Assembly: GCA_009778035.1 (NCBI GenBank)
Contig: WRKP01000001.1
Span: 60,456-124,455, forward strand
Length of the DNA: 64,000 nt
Reading direction: 5' to 3'
Source: Planctomycetaceae bacterium
GTDB taxonomy: Bacteria > Planctomycetota > Planctomycetia > Pirellulales > Thermoguttaceae
This document shows positions 63,707 through 64,000 of this stretch, piece after piece. Below the pieces are notes generated by a model. That model saw only the letters and a program-made list of their open reading frames with translations. It did no database searches and had not been told where the DNA came from. A program made the translations under genes and the position numbers. Every line of letters starts with the position of its first letter. The first letter of the stretch is position 1.

Positions 63707-64000
63707 CTATTCCGGTGCTGCCTCAACTTTGGTAGCCAGAACTGGGCTACAGGTGCCGCCGCAAGACTTCGACCCAACTCGTCTCTGGTCACCAGGTCCG
63801 ATTCCACTGGGGCCACTCGCACCGCATCCATAAGTGCCAGAACAAGACACTGCCGCGAAACTTGCACCCGGCACTCCCCCGCCCAGCACCAACTGGGCTT
63901 CGCCGTTCCCGACTTTCACGAGTCCCGGATCGACCGGCTCAAAAACTCCCGACATTGCAATGCCGACAAACGCAAGCAGGGCGATGCCCAGCACAACACA
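63707..64000 (-). CDS. Small Gly/Cys-rich peptide with hydrophobic leader (N-terminus off window)
   Basis: At least 97 codons are open to the right edge; the true start is outside or is the GTG at 63994. A hydrophobic leader (VLGIALLAFVGIAMSG) is followed by an acidic linker, then VGNGEAQLVLGGGVPGASF and a Cys-rich region (VSCSGTYGCGASGP, SKSCGGTCSP) with four cysteines. The layout (hydrophobic leader, GG/GGG stretch, short Cys core) recalls NVEALA-type and other double-glycine secreted peptides. It is first in the group that holds a C39-like protease, so it is the natural candidate substrate. No characterised homolog is recognised. Confidence 0.6.
   Translation of the reverse strand, partial: CVVLGIALLAFVGIAMSGVFEPVDPGLVKVGNGEAQLVLGGGVPGASFAAVSCSGTYGCGASGPSGIGPGDQRRVGSKSCGGTCSPVLATKVEAAPE

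Noticed and set aside
63591..63719. A functional EF-hand or dockerin protein
   Set aside because: Only one loop, no start codon, and directly behind another gene's stop; treated as a relic.

Overview
The window looks like chromosome of a planctomycete, probably a host- or gut-associated relative of the Pirellulales/Thermoguttaceae. The signs are two DUF1559 pseudopilins with the H-X9-DG C-terminal motif, small carboxypeptidase-regulatory-like lipoproteins, a YdjY-type lipoprotein, a GlmU-like enzyme of the Bacteroidetes/Planctomycetes type, a large surface protein with an N-terminal LENREMLS motif, and futalosine-pathway MqnA. This is inference from families; no rRNA gene is present to confirm it.

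Layout. 1-9 kb: an RND efflux pump running off the left edge, ybeY, a GlmU-like protein, a YkgJ/ExbD pair, a diadenylate-cyclase-like protein, a 4Fe-4S protein and a secreted alpha/beta hydrolase. 9-18 kb: two paralogous cassettes (DUF1559 pseudopilin then lipoprotein) separated by a cation efflux protein, pcrA, a membrane-anchored protein and trpA. 18-31 kb: an MsbA-like exporter, a PgpH-like HD phosphohydrolase, a hybrid histidine kinase, a Gfo/Idh/MocA oxidoreductase, UbiA, a FAD oxidoreductase and galT. 31-32.3 kb: a decayed phage-type recombination module. 32-42 kb: prmC, a DUF1538 transporter with its PII protein, class II aldolase, and an hpnH - transglutaminase - GH50-like operon. 42-46 kb: rnpB, rpsL, rpsG, a SirB1/TPR protein and a FliA/WhiG-type sigma factor. 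47-56 kb: small secreted and lipoproteins, asnS, mqnA, a cupin-like protein and an LRR/fibronectin-III surface protein. 56-57.2 kb: a gene-poor tract of tiny overlapping ORFs. 57.2-64 kb: a minus-strand group that looks more AT-rich than the rest.

The 57.2-64 kb group is the best candidate for an undescribed system. In transcription order it has a small Gly/Cys-rich peptide with a hydrophobic leader and a GGG stretch, a LolA-like secreted protein with a C-terminal anchor, a membrane protein with two C39-like domains (the first keeps Cys/His/Asp, the second has lost all three) plus a LolA-like domain, and a membrane glycosyltransferase fused to a BPL_N/GATase-like domain. I infer an envelope system that handles a Cys-rich peptide.

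Other signals: a 10-G tract puts one DUF1559 gene one base out of frame relative to its paralog's leader, so slipped-strand switching or a sequencing error is possible. Nine genes (ybeY, pcrA, trpA, the hybrid kinase, ubiA, the FAD oxidoreductase, galT, the transglutaminase, mqnA) have a sigma70-like -10 box 3-10 bases before the start codon, which points to leaderless mRNAs. Two dispersed repeat families, a REP-like GC palindrome and a MITE-like element with terminal inverted repeats, fill most intergenic gaps.
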